From NCBI RefSeq assembly GCF_014764445.1, contig NZ_CP061721.1, forward strand, positions 744,001 to 808,000: a stretch of DNA of 64,000 nucleotides. The letters are read 5' to 3'. The notes under the pieces are model-generated. The model worked only from the letters and a program-made list of their open reading frames with translations, was not told where the DNA came from and searched no databases. The position numbers and the translations under genes are program-made. How positions within the stretch are numbered: position 1 is the first letter of the stretch; each line of letters begins with the position of its first letter. Origin of the DNA: Pseudarthrobacter sp. BIM B-2242. Its GTDB lineage: Bacteria > Actinomycetota > Actinomycetes > Actinomycetales > Micrococcaceae. Positions 19,517-28,696 of this stretch are shown piece after piece.

Positions 19517-19900
19517 GTGCCTACCGGCAAGGTCAAGTGGTATGACAAAGAAAAGGGCTTCGGCTTCCTCGCAGGCGAAGACGGCCAGGAAGTTTTCCTG
19601 CCCAAATCCTCGCTGCCTGAAGGCGTCACGGAGCTGAAGGCCGGCACCCGCGTTGAGTTCGGCGTCGCCGACGGGCGCAAGGGCGCCCAGGCATTGGGCC
19701 TGCGGGTCCTGGACAAGACGCCCTCCATCGCCAAGGCCAAACGGCCCAGCGCACGCGACCTCGCCCCGCTGGTCCAGGACCTGGTCAGCGTCCTGGACAA
19801 CCTGTCGGGGACCCTGTCCGCGGGCAAGTACCCGGAAGGCAACAAGGGCAAAGCCATCGCGGCGGCACTGCGTAAGGTTGCCGACGAGCTGGACGTTTAG
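19517..19900 (+). CDS. cold-shock domain protein with C-terminal extension
   Basis: A 127-residue protein: an N-terminal cold-shock domain (KVKWYDKEKGFGFLAGEDGQEVFLPKSSL) in which the usual FVHxS of RNP2 is replaced by FLPKS, then a ~60-residue helical extension (ARDLAPLVQDLVSVLDNLSGTL...GKAIAAALRKVADELDV). This two-part form is common in actinobacteria and differs from the 68-residue Csp at 7425. It likely binds RNA or DNA. GTG 19517 is chosen for the GAAGAAGGTT Shine-Dalgarno and because the domain begins there. The DUF3027 gene starts 9 bp after its stop. Confidence 0.88.
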   Translation: MPTGKVKWYDKEKGFGFLAGEDGQEVFLPKSSLPEGVTELKAGTRVEFGVADGRKGAQALGLRVLDKTPSIAKAKRPSARDLAPLVQDLVSVLDNLSGTLSAGKYPEGNKGKAIAAALRKVADELDV

Positions 19901-19909
19901 GCCTTGCTG

Positions 19910-20512
19910 ATGAACCAGGAAGCTGAACAGCAGGGCACCACGGCAGCGGAACAGCCATCAACAGATGCGCCGGCACCTGCGGCGGAGCAGACTGCCGCCA
20001 AGCCTGCAGCAAAGCGCCGAGCGGGCGTGCCCGTATGGCGGACCGGCAAGCCGGATGCCTTCCTGGCGGCGGCCGTAGATGTGGCCCGCGCCGCCGTCGA
20101 AGGCATTACGGCCCCGGCGGATATCGGCGTCCACATCGCGGCCAAAAGCGAAGGGGAGCGCCTGGTCACGCACCTTTTCGAATCAAAGCTGGCCGGTTAC
20201 CAGGGCTGGCAGTGGTACGCGGTACTGACCCGGAACTCCCGTTCGAAGGTTGTCACCATCAGCGAGCTCGGACTCCTCCCGTCCGAGGACTCCATCCTGT
20301 CCCCGGAGTGGGTGCCATGGGCCGAACGTGTTCGTCCTGAGGATGCCCGGGAAGCGGAAGAAGATCAGCCTCCCGCAGCCGCAGCCGCAGCCGACGCCGA
20401 CGCCGAGGCCGACACAGATGCCGACGCCGACGCGGCCCGCCCTGCGGACGAGGATGACGTGTCCGGGGAACCTGATCCCGAGGAAGACGAACCAGCATCC
20501 GAGGCTGACTAG
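19910..20512 (+). CDS. DUF3027 domain protein
   Basis: A 200-residue protein. A disordered Ala/Pro-rich start is followed by the DUF3027 core (about 45-140: FLAAAVDVARAAVEGI...HIAAKSEGERLVTHLFESKLAGYQGWQWYAVLTRNSRSKVVTISELGLLPSEDSILSPEWVPW). The tail is a highly acidic Asp/Ala/Glu stretch (~150-200). The pairing of a cold-shock gene with DUF3027 is a conserved actinobacterial arrangement; the function is unknown. The start may be the TTG at 19904 or the ATG at 19910; the latter is better spaced from AGG at 19899. Confidence 0.85.
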   Translation: MNQEAEQQGTTAAEQPSTDAPAPAAEQTAAKPAAKRRAGVPVWRTGKPDAFLAAAVDVARAAVEGITAPADIGVHIAAKSEGERLVTHLFESKLAGYQGWQWYAVLTRNSRSKVVTISELGLLPSEDSILSPEWVPWAERVRPEDAREAEEDQPPAAAAAADADAEADTDADADAARPADEDDVSGEPDPEEDEPASEAD

Positions 20513-20557
20513 CACGTTGGTACAGGCGCAGGGTGACCACCACGTAAGGCGGCAGTG

Positions 20558-21877
20558 ATGTCCACCTTCAAATCCCTGCACATCCTCAACTACCGGATCT
20601 GGTTCATCGGCGCGCTGGTCTCCAACATCGGGACCTGGATGCAGCGGACCGCCCAGGACTGGCTGGTTTTCGATCACCTCACCGATCACGACGCGGGCGC
20701 CATGGGCATCACCATGGCGCTCCAGTTGGGACCGCAGCTCTTCCTTGCCCCCGTCGCCGGACTCGTAGCGGACCGTTACAGCCGCAAGCAGCTGCTGATT
20801 ATGACCCAGTCCGTGATGGCCCTCCTGAGCACGGGGCTCGGTGTCCTGGTAGTCCTCGGCGCCGGGCAGTTGTGGCATGTCTATGGCTTTGCCCTGCTGC
20901 TGGGCATGGTGTCCGCGCTCGACGCCCCCGTACGCCAGACCTTCGTGTCAGAGCTTGTCCGGGACGACTACCTGCCCAACGCCGTGGCACTGAACAGCGC
21001 CTCCTTCAATGTGGCCCGTATGATCGGTCCTGCGGTGGCAGGAATCCTGACGGTGGCCGTGGGGCCGGGGTGGGTGTTCCTGATCAACACCGCCACGTTC
21101 CTTGCCATGCTCCTGAGCCTGTGGAAGATCCCGACGGCGACCTTGCGGCAGCTGCCCCGCGCAGCGCCGGGCAAGGGACGGATCAGGGAGGGCCTGCGTT
21201 ATGTGCGGTTCCGGCCGGACATTGTGGTGGTCCTGGTGGCCGTCTTCATTGTGGGAACCCTGGGGCTGAACTTCGTGCTGTTCATCGCGGCCATGGTGGG
21301 GACCGAATTCGGCCTGGATGCCAGCGCGTTCGGACTTATGAATTCGATCATGGCCATCGGCTCGGTGGCGGGGGCGCTGCTGTCCGCCGGCCGCGGGAAA
21401 CCCAGGCTGCGGATGATCTTTGGCGCGGCCGCTGCCTTTGGCGTGACCTCCGGTCTCGCGGCGCTGGCCCCAAACTATTTCTGGTTCGGAGTTGCGCTGG
21501 TACCGGTGGGGCTGTTCGCCATCACCATGATGACCAGTGCCAACGGCTATGTCCAGACCACCACCGATCCCGTCATGCGGGGCCGGGTTATGGCCTTGTA
21601 CATGGCCATTTTTATGGGCGGAACACCCATCGGGGCGCCGCTGGTGGGTTGGGTGGCCAACGTGGCAGGGGCCCGCTGGTCGTTGGGCGTGGCCGCCGCT
21701 TCCGGGATCATTGCGGCGCTGATCGGCATGGTGTGGATCATCCGCGCCAGGCAGCTCCGGCTCGCCTTCGACCGGCGGGCCCGCGGCCTGCGCCAGTTTC
21801 GTGTTGTCTCCCGGCTGGGGGACAACACAAACGGCGCCGCCCGGGAAGAAGACCCGGACGACGCCGTCGGACGCTGA
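20558..21877 (+). CDS. MFS transporter (MFS_3/EntS-like)
   Basis: A 439-residue permease with about 12 hydrophobic helices. The N-terminus MSTFKSLHILNYRIWFIGALVSNIGTWMQRTAQDWLV and the loop AGLVADRYSRKQLLIMTQ (MFS motif A between helices 2 and 3) match the MFS_3 group, which includes the enterobactin exporter EntS and many drug or metabolite exporters. A later segment ALDAPVRQTFVSELV is also typical. ATG 20558 follows AAGGCGGCA. The substrate cannot be told; a siderophore-export role would be speculative, although ideR is nearby. Confidence 0.85.
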   Translation: MSTFKSLHILNYRIWFIGALVSNIGTWMQRTAQDWLVFDHLTDHDAGAMGITMALQLGPQLFLAPVAGLVADRYSRKQLLIMTQSVMALLSTGLGVLVVLGAGQLWHVYGFALLLGMVSALDAPVRQTFVSELVRDDYLPNAVALNSASFNVARMIGPAVAGILTVAVGPGWVFLINTATFLAMLLSLWKIPTATLRQLPRAAPGKGRIREGLRYVRFRPDIVVVLVAVFIVGTLGLNFVLFIAAMVGTEFGLDASAFGLMNSIMAIGSVAGALLSAGRGKPRLRMIFGAAAAFGVTSGLAALAPNYFWFGVALVPVGLFAITMMTSANGYVQTTTDPVMRGRVMALYMAIFMGGTPIGAPLVGWVANVAGARWSLGVAAASGIIAALIGMVWIIRARQLRLAFDRRARGLRQFRVVSRLGDNTNGAAREEDPDDAVGR

Positions 21878-21910
21878 CGCTGCCGGTGGCAGCGCGCTGA
21901 GCGCGGGGGA

Positions 21911-23098
<1,188 letters not shown>

Positions 23099-23230
23099 TC
23101 AGCAACGACTGCAACGAGGGCCGCTTTTATTCTGCCTGAAACAGAAGAACGGGCGGGAACCGGCACCGTCATAGTCCAATCAACGAGACGATCTGCACCC
23201 TGCGGGATTATCCGGACAAACTCAAAATAG

Positions 23231-23249
23231 GCTAAGCTTTTCACCGGAC
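23231..23249 (+). promoter_or_regulatory. possible weak IdeR half-site upstream of ideR
   Basis: AATAGGCTAAGC in the serC-ideR gap matches one half of an IdeR box (TTAGGCTAACC-like), but the other half is poor (about 12 of 19 overall). It could indicate autoregulation; evidence is weak. Confidence 0.25.
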
Positions 23250-23315
23250 CTCGACGCGGCTGGGACGCGATACGGTGGGACAACGCTAGGTACTGCGCTC
23301 GAGGAGCTGAGCTGG

Positions 23316-24008
23316 ATGACGGATCTGATCGATACCACGGAGATGTATCTTCGAACCATTTTGGAGCTTGAAGAAGAGAACATCGTTGCCCTTCGCGCCC
23401 GCATCGCCGAGCGGCTGCGGCACTCCGGACCTACGGTGTCCCAAACCATCGGCCGGATGGAGCGCGACGGACTGGTTGTGGTCTCCGGCGACCGCCATCT
23501 GGAACTGACCGGGACAGGGCGCAAGCGGGCCACCGAGGTCATGCGCAAGCACCGGCTCGCTGAGCGCCTCCTGGCTGATGTCATCGGCCTGGACTGGGCT
23601 TACGTCCACGACGAAGCCTGCCGCTGGGAGCACGTGATGAGCGAGCGCGTTGAGCGGCGCATCTACGAACTGCTCGACCACCCCACTGAATCTCCTTACG
23701 GCAATCCCATCCCCGGCCTGGCAGCGCTGGGCGGAACATCCTCCGTTCCGGACGCCGGTGTGATTAATCTCGTAGAGGCCATGCTGGGCTACGGGCCAAC
23801 ATCGAGCGTGACGGTGAACCGCCTGGCAGAACCCATCCAGGTAGAACCTGAGTTGCTTGTGCAGCTGGATGAAGGCGGGATTCGGCCGGGCGCCTCCGTT
23901 TCCCTGGAACGCGTCGGGGAGTACATTTCCGTGCGGGTTCCCGGCATTGAGGGTGCGCTTGAGCTCCCGCCCGAAGTGGCTGCGCACGTCTTCGTTTCTG
24001 TCCGCTAG
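23316..24008 (+). CDS. ideR: iron-dependent repressor IdeR (DtxR family)
   Basis: A 230-residue three-domain regulator. Winged HTH (1-73) contains HSGPTVSQTIGRMERDGLV. Metal ligands fall at exactly the IdeR/DtxR numbering: Met10, Cys102, Glu105, His106 (site 2) and His79, Glu83, His98 (site 1). The C-terminal SH3-like FeoA domain (about 150-230, LLVQLDEGGIRPGASVSLERVGEYISVRVPGIEGALEL) is present. With Fe(II) it binds iron boxes and represses uptake genes; one such box lies at 5307-5325 in this window. ATG 23316 has GAGGAGCTGAG upstream. The presence of site-2 Cys102 argues for iron rather than manganese sensing. Confidence 0.93.
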   Translation: MTDLIDTTEMYLRTILELEEENIVALRARIAERLRHSGPTVSQTIGRMERDGLVVVSGDRHLELTGTGRKRATEVMRKHRLAERLLADVIGLDWAYVHDEACRWEHVMSERVERRIYELLDHPTESPYGNPIPGLAALGGTSSVPDAGVINLVEAMLGYGPTSSVTVNRLAEPIQVEPELLVQLDEGGIRPGASVSLERVGEYISVRVPGIEGALELPPEVAAHVFVSVR

Positions 24009-24112
24009 AGGACCCGCCTGACGGACGTCACGTCCCCGCTGCCCGGCGGTCCGGAGCGCCGCTCCAGGGCCCCGCTAGCGGATCGTCGCGCATTCCGCAA
24101 AAGATAACGGAA

Positions 24113-24142
24113 TTGTTACCTCCCCGCTTCGTCGCATATAGT
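24113..24142 (+). promoter_or_regulatory. promoter of the M23 peptidase/riboswitch 1 transcript
   Basis: TTGTTA (24113-24118), 18-bp spacer, TATAGT (24137-24142). It sits about 20 bp before the conserved riboswitch sequence begins, so start near 24149 is expected. The stretch 24009-24112 upstream shows nothing else recognisable. Confidence 0.6.
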
Positions 24143-24159
24143 TTAAGCCAAGCGTCGAT

Positions 24160-24410
24160 ACAAAAGCGTTACCTGATCCGGAGCCGAGCTCTGCCAGCGG
24201 ATCAGGTGCAAAGTCACCAACTGGCAGAGGCGGAGGAACCACAACCGGCAGTCAAAAAGCTGCCTTGGGGTGAAGTCCGTCAGCAGCAAGCCTTTCCAGC
24301 GGAAGAATCTCCCGGGATACCCCTGCGCCAAATGCTTGCCACGGCGGACCGGGTCTTTGAACTCTCTGACCCGAATCCGACAGCTAACTTCGCAGGCTAT
24401 CCAGAGAGGA
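24160..24410 (+). ncRNA. c-di-AMP riboswitch (ydaO/yuaA type), copy 1
   Basis: The conserved ydaO blocks appear in order: CTCTGCCAG (24189-24197) pairing perfectly with CTGGCAGAG (24221-24229), which runs straight into GCGGAGGAACC; CCTTGGGGTGAAGTCC (24263-24278); CCGGGTC (24349-24355) pairing with GACCCG (24368-24373); and the signature 24371-24397, which begins CCGAATCCGACAGCTAAC and ends TCGCAGGC. It ends about 7 nt before the TTG of a secreted M23 peptidase; the Shine-Dalgarno GAGAGGA lies at its 3' edge, so translation or read-through could be controlled. In actinobacteria this class represses cell-wall hydrolase genes when c-di-AMP is high. Confidence 0.93.
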
Positions 24411-24416
24411 ACATTC

Positions 24417-25244
24417 TTGACCACGCAATACTCCAGGGGCCGCCGCCGCGCGGCAGGCCCCGCTTCGGCGCCGCGGGCTGCCGAGGAATTTTCCGCGGAG
24501 AGGCCACGCGACGTACAGCGCGCAGCGCGGCGTCAGCGGCGTGGCGCGTTCAGGCAGATGACCGATTTTGCGGCCGCCAGCGGTATTGGCCAGAAAGCCG
24601 GAATTGCCCTCGCGGCCACTGGCCTGGCCCTCACTGTGACGGTTCCGGTCACGGGTCCGGTGATGGCCGACCAGCAGCCGGGCCAGTCCGTCGGCGCGGT
24701 TTCCGCAACCCCGCAGCCCGAGATTTCCGCTGAAGCAGCGGCTCAGATCGACTTCAGCCGCTCGTCAGTTGTGACGGAGGGTGACCCCGACGGCAAGCTC
24801 AAGCAGTTGCTGAGTGCGCAGTCGGCCGGCTCTATTACGCCTGCGGCCTCCGCGGGCAGCCTGGGCGCACCGCTCGCAGAACTCTCCACGGCGTCACCGT
24901 TCGGATTCCGGATCAGCCCCATCACGGGCGGGTCCGGGGACTTCCACCGCGGCCAGGACTTCATGGCCCAGTGCGGTACGTCGGTGCTGGCTGCTGCCAG
25001 TGGCACCGTGACGTTCGTCGGCTGGCACCAGTACGGCGGCGGCAACCGGGTAGTGGTGGACCATGGCAACGGCCTGGAGACCACGTACAACCACCTGTCG
25101 TCCGCAACGGTCAGCACAGGCCAGACAGTGACCCGCGGCGATGTCGTGGCCCTCAGCGGCACCACGGGGGCCTCCACGGGCTGCCACCTCCACTTTGAAG
25201 TCCAGGTCAACGGCGAAGTTGTTGACCCCACAGGCTGGCTCTAA
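24417..25244 (+). CDS. secreted M23-family peptidase (LytM-like endopeptidase)
   Basis: A 275-residue secreted enzyme that cuts peptide crosslinks of peptidoglycan. TTG at 24417 is chosen because GAGAGGA lies 6-7 nt upstream, at the riboswitch edge; the upstream extension would be the riboswitch itself. A long basic N-terminus precedes a hydrophobic segment (IGQKAGIALAATGLALTVTVPVTGPVMA), then a ~90-residue linker. The catalytic Zn domain spans about residues 160-275, with HRGQDF (His, Asp ligands), GGNRVVVDHGNGLETTYNHLS and HLHFEV. It ends NGEVVDPTGWL, typical of M23. The C-terminal position of the domain and absence of LysM differ from many homologues. Confidence 0.92.
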   Translation: MTTQYSRGRRRAAGPASAPRAAEEFSAERPRDVQRAARRQRRGAFRQMTDFAAASGIGQKAGIALAATGLALTVTVPVTGPVMADQQPGQSVGAVSATPQPEISAEAAAQIDFSRSSVVTEGDPDGKLKQLLSAQSAGSITPAASAGSLGAPLAELSTASPFGFRISPITGGSGDFHRGQDFMAQCGTSVLAAASGTVTFVGWHQYGGGNRVVVDHGNGLETTYNHLSSATVSTGQTVTRGDVVALSGTTGASTGCHLHFEVQVNGEVVDPTGWL

Positions 25245-25296
25245 GCGCAAAATGAGCGCTAGCTCTCAATTCACCGAGACCTGCCGTGACCTGAAT

Positions 25297-25325
25297 GTGA
25301 CATTGGCTCTGAACTGCTGTAACGT
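25297..25325 (+). promoter_or_regulatory. promoter of riboswitch 2 / NlpC transcript
   Basis: GTGACA (25297-25302), 17-bp spacer, TAACGT (25320-25325); expected start near 25332. It gives the second hydrolase its own transcript in the 315-bp gap, which otherwise holds the hairpin at 25334 and the riboswitch. Confidence 0.5.
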
Positions 25326-25333
25326 CTAAAGCG

Positions 25334-25356
25334 CGTCAACTTTTCCGAAGTTGACG
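25334..25356 (+). terminator. hairpin between M23 gene and riboswitch 2
   Basis: CGTCAACTT and AAGTTGACG form a perfect 9-bp stem with a TTCCG loop, followed by TTCTT. It may terminate the M23 mRNA or cap the 5' end of the NlpC mRNA. Confidence 0.5.
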
Positions 25357-25359
25357 TTC

Positions 25360-25555
25360 TTGAGTGGATTGCCTAGCTCTGCCACCGCTCAAGGTCCGTT
25401 CGCATGAATTCGTCTGGCAGGGGCGGGGGAACCAATTTTGGTCTTCGATCCTGAAGGCCTTGGGGTTAAGTCGCAAAGCTTCCCAGGAAGCGGCGCGGCC
25501 GGGTGACTCCCATCCGAATCCGACAGCTCACCTCGCAGGCATTGGGAGAGGCTAC
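25360..25555 (+). ncRNA. c-di-AMP riboswitch (ydaO/yuaA type), copy 2
   Basis: The same ordered blocks as copy 1: CTCTGCCA (25377-25384) pairing with TGGCAG (25414-25419) that leads into GGGGCGGGGGAACCA, CCTTGGGGTTAAGTC (25458-25472), and the signature 25514-25540, which begins CCGAATCCGACAGCTCAC and ends TCGCAGGC. The 3' edge carries GGGAGAGG, the Shine-Dalgarno of the NlpC/P60 gene at 25560. Compared with copy 1 it is about 55 nt shorter in the variable stem before the 3' signature. Confidence 0.92.
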
Positions 25556-25559
25556 CTTC

Positions 25560-26312
25560 GTGTCTTCACGCCATAATTCTGCGCGCCACCGCGCGCAAAC
25601 GGTTCGCACCAACCCCTTGGGCTCCGTGTCCAAGGCTGTTAGTGCAAACGCCGGGACCGTAGGTCGCCAGGCTGCTGTCATCGCAGCTGCGTCAGGTCTG
25701 ATCCTGACCATGGGGCTTCCGGCCAACGCCGCGGACACCACCGCAGGTGTGTCCGCCTCCACCGAGTCCGGTTCAACGCAGACTGCGCTTGCCGTCACTG
25801 CCGCGCCCACGGCCACGGTTTCCTTCGAGCGCATTGTGGTCGAGACCACGCCGGCGCCGAAGATCGAACCGGTCCGTGCACAGTCCACGGCTTCCGAAAC
25901 AGCAGCCGAAGCGGCAGCTGAAACGGAAACCGCCGCTGCCGGTGCAGCCGAGACCAAGCTTGCGGACACTGTTTCTGCAGCCGCAGGTTCGGGCTTGGCA
26001 GCAATTGCGTACACCGGTATCGGCAGCCCTTACGTCTGGGGAGGCACCTCTCCCAATGGCTGGGACTGCTCCGGCTTCACCCAGTGGGTTTACGCCCAGG
26101 CCGGCATCAGCATTCCCCGCGTCAATGCCTGGACCGCGATGCGGCCCACCGCCACCCCGGCCCCGGGTGACCTGGTGATGCAGAACGGCGGAGCGCACGT
26201 TGGTATCTACGTCGGCAACGGCATGATGATCAGCGCGCTGAACCCGTCACAGGGCACGTTGCTGCACGCTGTTGCGGCAACAGGATCGTCCTCCTTCTAC
26301 ACCATGGGCTAA
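25560..26312 (+). CDS. secreted NlpC/P60 cell-wall hydrolase, copy 1
   Basis: A 250-residue secreted cysteine peptidase that cuts D-Glu-DAP/Lys-type bonds in wall peptides. GTG 25560 follows GGGAGAGG. The N-terminus is basic, with a signal-like segment GRQAAVIAAASGLILTMGLPANAAD. A 95-residue Ala/Thr/Glu-rich linker leads to the catalytic domain (~140-250): GSPYVWGGTSPNGWDCSGFTQWVY (catalytic Cys), HVGIYVGNGMMISA (catalytic His) and a third polar residue in the following strand. It is preceded by its own c-di-AMP riboswitch, so it should be expressed when c-di-AMP is low. Confidence 0.92.
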   Translation: MSSRHNSARHRAQTVRTNPLGSVSKAVSANAGTVGRQAAVIAAASGLILTMGLPANAADTTAGVSASTESGSTQTALAVTAAPTATVSFERIVVETTPAPKIEPVRAQSTASETAAEAAAETETAAAGAAETKLADTVSAAAGSGLAAIAYTGIGSPYVWGGTSPNGWDCSGFTQWVYAQAGISIPRVNAWTAMRPTATPAPGDLVMQNGGAHVGIYVGNGMMISALNPSQGTLLHAVAATGSSSFYTMG

Positions 26313-26465
26313 ATCCGGTTATCCGGATCAACTCCCCGTTTCTTCGCTAGAAACCCTTAAAAAATCCCCGTTCGGGGCGTGCCGGCGTGCCCCCAAGATG
26401 CCGGCGCGTCCACAGCCCTCGGGCTGCCCAAAAGGCCCTGAGGAACACGAAAGAGAGAAATTTTA

Positions 26466-27236
26466 ATGACTACTCGTGCAACTGTTGCACGGCACCGCGC
26501 CGAGGTCACCAAGACCAACTCGCTTGCTGTCATTGCCAAGGCTGTCGGCGACAACGCCGGTGGCATGGGCCGCCAGGCCGCGGTTATCGCTGCTGCCTCC
26601 GGCCTGGTCCTGACCAGCGGGATTGCGGCCAACGCCGCAGACACCAACATTCAGCGGGAAGCCGCTTCGGCCTCCAACCTTGAGGTTGAGGTTTCAGCGC
26701 CGGCCATCATTTCGGCTGCCTCCACCATCGCCATCTCCTACGAGAAGCCTGCTGTGACCACCACGCCGGCTCCCGTTGAAGAGCCGGAGCCCGTTGTTGA
26801 AGCAGTTGAGGCACCTGCCGCACCTGCTGCCCAGCCCGCGGCCGCAATCAAGGTTGCGTCGTCCACCCCGGCTGCCCCGGCCGCGCCCGCCGCTCCCGCT
26901 GCCGCCAGCGGCAAGGGCCAGGCCATCCTGTCCGCTGCCTACGCACAGCTCGGCGTAAACCAGGATTGCACCATGCTGGTCACCAACTCTCTCGCCGCCG
27001 TCGGAATCAACTTCCACGACTGGCCCGCAGGCTACCTCGGCCTTGGCCGCACCGTCAGTGCAGCCGAAGCCCAGCCGGGCGACCTCATCTACTACGCAGA
27101 CGGTGGAGCAGGCATGGCCCACGTCGCGGTCTACGCCGGCAACGGCCAGGCTGTTCACGGCGGCTACAACGGCAACCAGACCGTTGTGTTCAGCGCCAAC
27201 GTTGGTTCGGGCCCGGTCTTCATCCGCGTGTCCTAG
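26466..27236 (+). CDS. secreted NlpC/P60-like protein, copy 2 (variant active site)
   Basis: A 256-residue secreted protein with a signal segment almost identical to its neighbour (GRQAAVIAAASGLVLTSGIAANAAD), a Pro/Ala/Val/Glu-rich linker (~85-140, including Ala-Pro repeats) and a C-terminal NlpC/P60-like fold. The Cys motif is NQDCTMLVTNSL instead of the usual DCSGF, and the His motif is MAHVAVYAGNGQAVHGG. The changed Cys context suggests altered substrate or reduced activity. ATG 26466 has GAGAGAAA upstream. No riboswitch is visible in the 150-bp gap before it; a small CCCCG-TT-CGGGG hairpin is. Confidence 0.88.
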   Translation: MTTRATVARHRAEVTKTNSLAVIAKAVGDNAGGMGRQAAVIAAASGLVLTSGIAANAADTNIQREAASASNLEVEVSAPAIISAASTIAISYEKPAVTTTPAPVEEPEPVVEAVEAPAAPAAQPAAAIKVASSTPAAPAAPAAPAAASGKGQAILSAAYAQLGVNQDCTMLVTNSLAAVGINFHDWPAGYLGLGRTVSAAEAQPGDLIYYADGGAGMAHVAVYAGNGQAVHGGYNGNQTVVFSANVGSGPVFIRVS

Positions 27237-27256
27237 CAGCTGATTGAACTTCCAAG

Positions 27257-27282
27257 GGACCTCCGCCTGATGGCGGGGGTCC
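27257..27282 (+). terminator. Rho-independent-type terminator after NlpC copy 2
   Basis: GGACCTCCGCC (27257-27267), loop TGAT, GGCGGGGGTCC (27272-27282), with one G:U pair, followed by TTTGTTGT. Confidence 0.85.
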
Positions 27283-27472
27283 TTTGTTGTCTGCCGGGCC
27301 TTCCGGCACGGATTGGACGCCGGGCAGATTTGACACGTCGCCCCGGACTGAGGTCGATTAGTTAATCCCGGTATTTTTTGTTTACTCTTGTGGTGTCGAT
27401 CCATAGCCCGGATATGCCGGGGGCAGCCGGCCCTCGTGCCCCTGACGGGTGCGGCCACGAAGAGGTAAGTGC

Positions 27473-27973
27473 ATGCGCACTCTCGTTCTGAATGCTGGAT
27501 ATGAACCGCTGGCGGTTGTTACCTTCCGCCGGGCGCTGGTGCTTGTGCTGACGGGCAAGGCCAGCGTTATAGCCGAGGGCGACGACCCGGTCGTGGGTCC
27601 GCAGGAGATTCTGGGCCGCCCGTCCGTGATCCTCCTGAACCGGTACATCCGCCCCCGATACAACCACCACACCGCGGTCAGCCGCCGCGGAGTCCTGCGG
27701 CGCGATGGCCACCGGTGTGCATACTGCGGCAAAGGTGCCCACACCATCGACCATGTCCAGCCAAAATCCCGCGGCGGTGCAGATTCGTGGGAGAACCTCG
27801 TCGCCGCGTGCCTGCGGTGCAACAACACCAAGGGTGATCACACCCCCGCCGAGATGGGGTGGAAGCTGCGGATTGTGCCCGAACCGCCGCACGGCACCAT
27901 CTGGCAGATCAAGGAACTTGAGAAGCCGACGCCCGCATGGGATCCCTTCCTGTTGCCGGAACGGGCGGCCTGA
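27473..27973 (+). CDS. HNH endonuclease family protein
   Basis: A 166-residue protein. The N-terminal half (MRTLVLNAGYEPLAVVTFRRALVLVLTGKA) is the part typical of actinobacterial stand-alone HNH proteins. The HNH domain is at ~80-130: CAYCGKGAHTIDHVQPKSRGGADSWENLVAACLRCNNTKGDHTPAEMGW, with two Zn CxxC pairs, the DH of the catalytic His, the Asn and the final His. It may nick DNA; the biological role is not known. ATG 27473 has GAAGAGGTAAG upstream. An upstream in-frame start would extend over promoter sequence. Confidence 0.88.
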   Translation: MRTLVLNAGYEPLAVVTFRRALVLVLTGKASVIAEGDDPVVGPQEILGRPSVILLNRYIRPRYNHHTAVSRRGVLRRDGHRCAYCGKGAHTIDHVQPKSRGGADSWENLVAACLRCNNTKGDHTPAEMGWKLRIVPEPPHGTIWQIKELEKPTPAWDPFLLPERAA

Positions 27974-28000
27974 CCCTTCCGTCGCAGCTAGGCTGGGTGG

Positions 28001-28696
28001 GTGGACGCTGAAAGCCTCGATTTTGATGCCGTGATTCTCGCCGGGGGCCGCTCCGCGCGTCTTGGCGGTGTGCCCAAGCAGCACCTGACGTACGACGGCG
28101 ACACTCTGTTGCGCCGTTCGGTCGCCGCAGCCGGGGGTGCCCGGGTCGTGGTGGTGGTGGGCCCCGGTGAGGGAGACCTGCCCGCCGGCATCCTCAGGTG
28201 CCGGGAAGAGCCGGCCTTCAGCGGGCCCGCCGCCGCCATCGCCGCCGGGCTCGCGGAGCTGGAGAGAACCGGCCGACCCCCTTCCAGGTTCACCCTGGTG
28301 CTTGCCTGCGACATGCCCAATAGCGCAGATGCGGTGTCGGCCCTGGCAGATGCGCTGCTCATCAATGAACGGGCCGGCGGGAATTTCAGCAGCAGCAAAC
28401 AGGACGGGGTTGTGGCTGTTTCCGGGGACGGCCGGCTGCAGCCCTTGGCGGGCTTTTATAGCACGGCTGCGCTACAACGTGCCGTTGCTGACCTTGCCGG
28501 CAGAGGAAGCTTAATCAACAGTTCGGTCATGGCACTCCTTGCTAGTCTTGACGTACAGCCTGTCGCCGTTCCGGCCGGCTCCACGTCAGATGTGGACACC
28601 TGGGACGATGCCGCCGCGCTTGGAGTGGCCGGCCGGGACCCGATCAGCGGGTTCCGGAGCAACGCGGCCGCAGATGATTTGGGAGGCAAAGCGTGA
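28001..28696 (+). CDS. mobA: molybdenum cofactor guanylyltransferase (MobA-like)
   Basis: A 231-residue nucleotidyltransferase that adds GMP to molybdopterin. The nucleotide-binding loop ILAGGRSARLGGVPKQHL is at residues ~11-28, and the metal-binding LACDMPN occurs near residue 105; the C-terminal QPLAGFYSTAAL and STSDVDTWDD are also typical of MobA/MoaE-linked NTP transferases. A TAGGCT -10 box ends 6 nt before the GTG, so a leaderless mRNA is likely. Its stop overlaps the start of the DUF6457 gene (GTGA), opening the Moco cluster mobA-DUF6457-moeA-fdhD. Confidence 0.88.
   Translation: MDAESLDFDAVILAGGRSARLGGVPKQHLTYDGDTLLRRSVAAAGGARVVVVVGPGEGDLPAGILRCREEPAFSGPAAAIAAGLAELERTGRPPSRFTLVLACDMPNSADAVSALADALLINERAGGNFSSSKQDGVVAVSGDGRLQPLAGFYSTAALQRAVADLAGRGSLINSSVMALLASLDVQPVAVPAGSTSDVDTWDDAAALGVAGRDPISGFRSNAAADDLGGKA

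Noticed and set aside
20395..20510. Repetitive GAC/GCC stretch at the end of the DUF3027 gene as a regulatory repeat
   Set aside because: It encodes an acidic Asp/Ala tail in frame and shows ordinary codon use for this genome.
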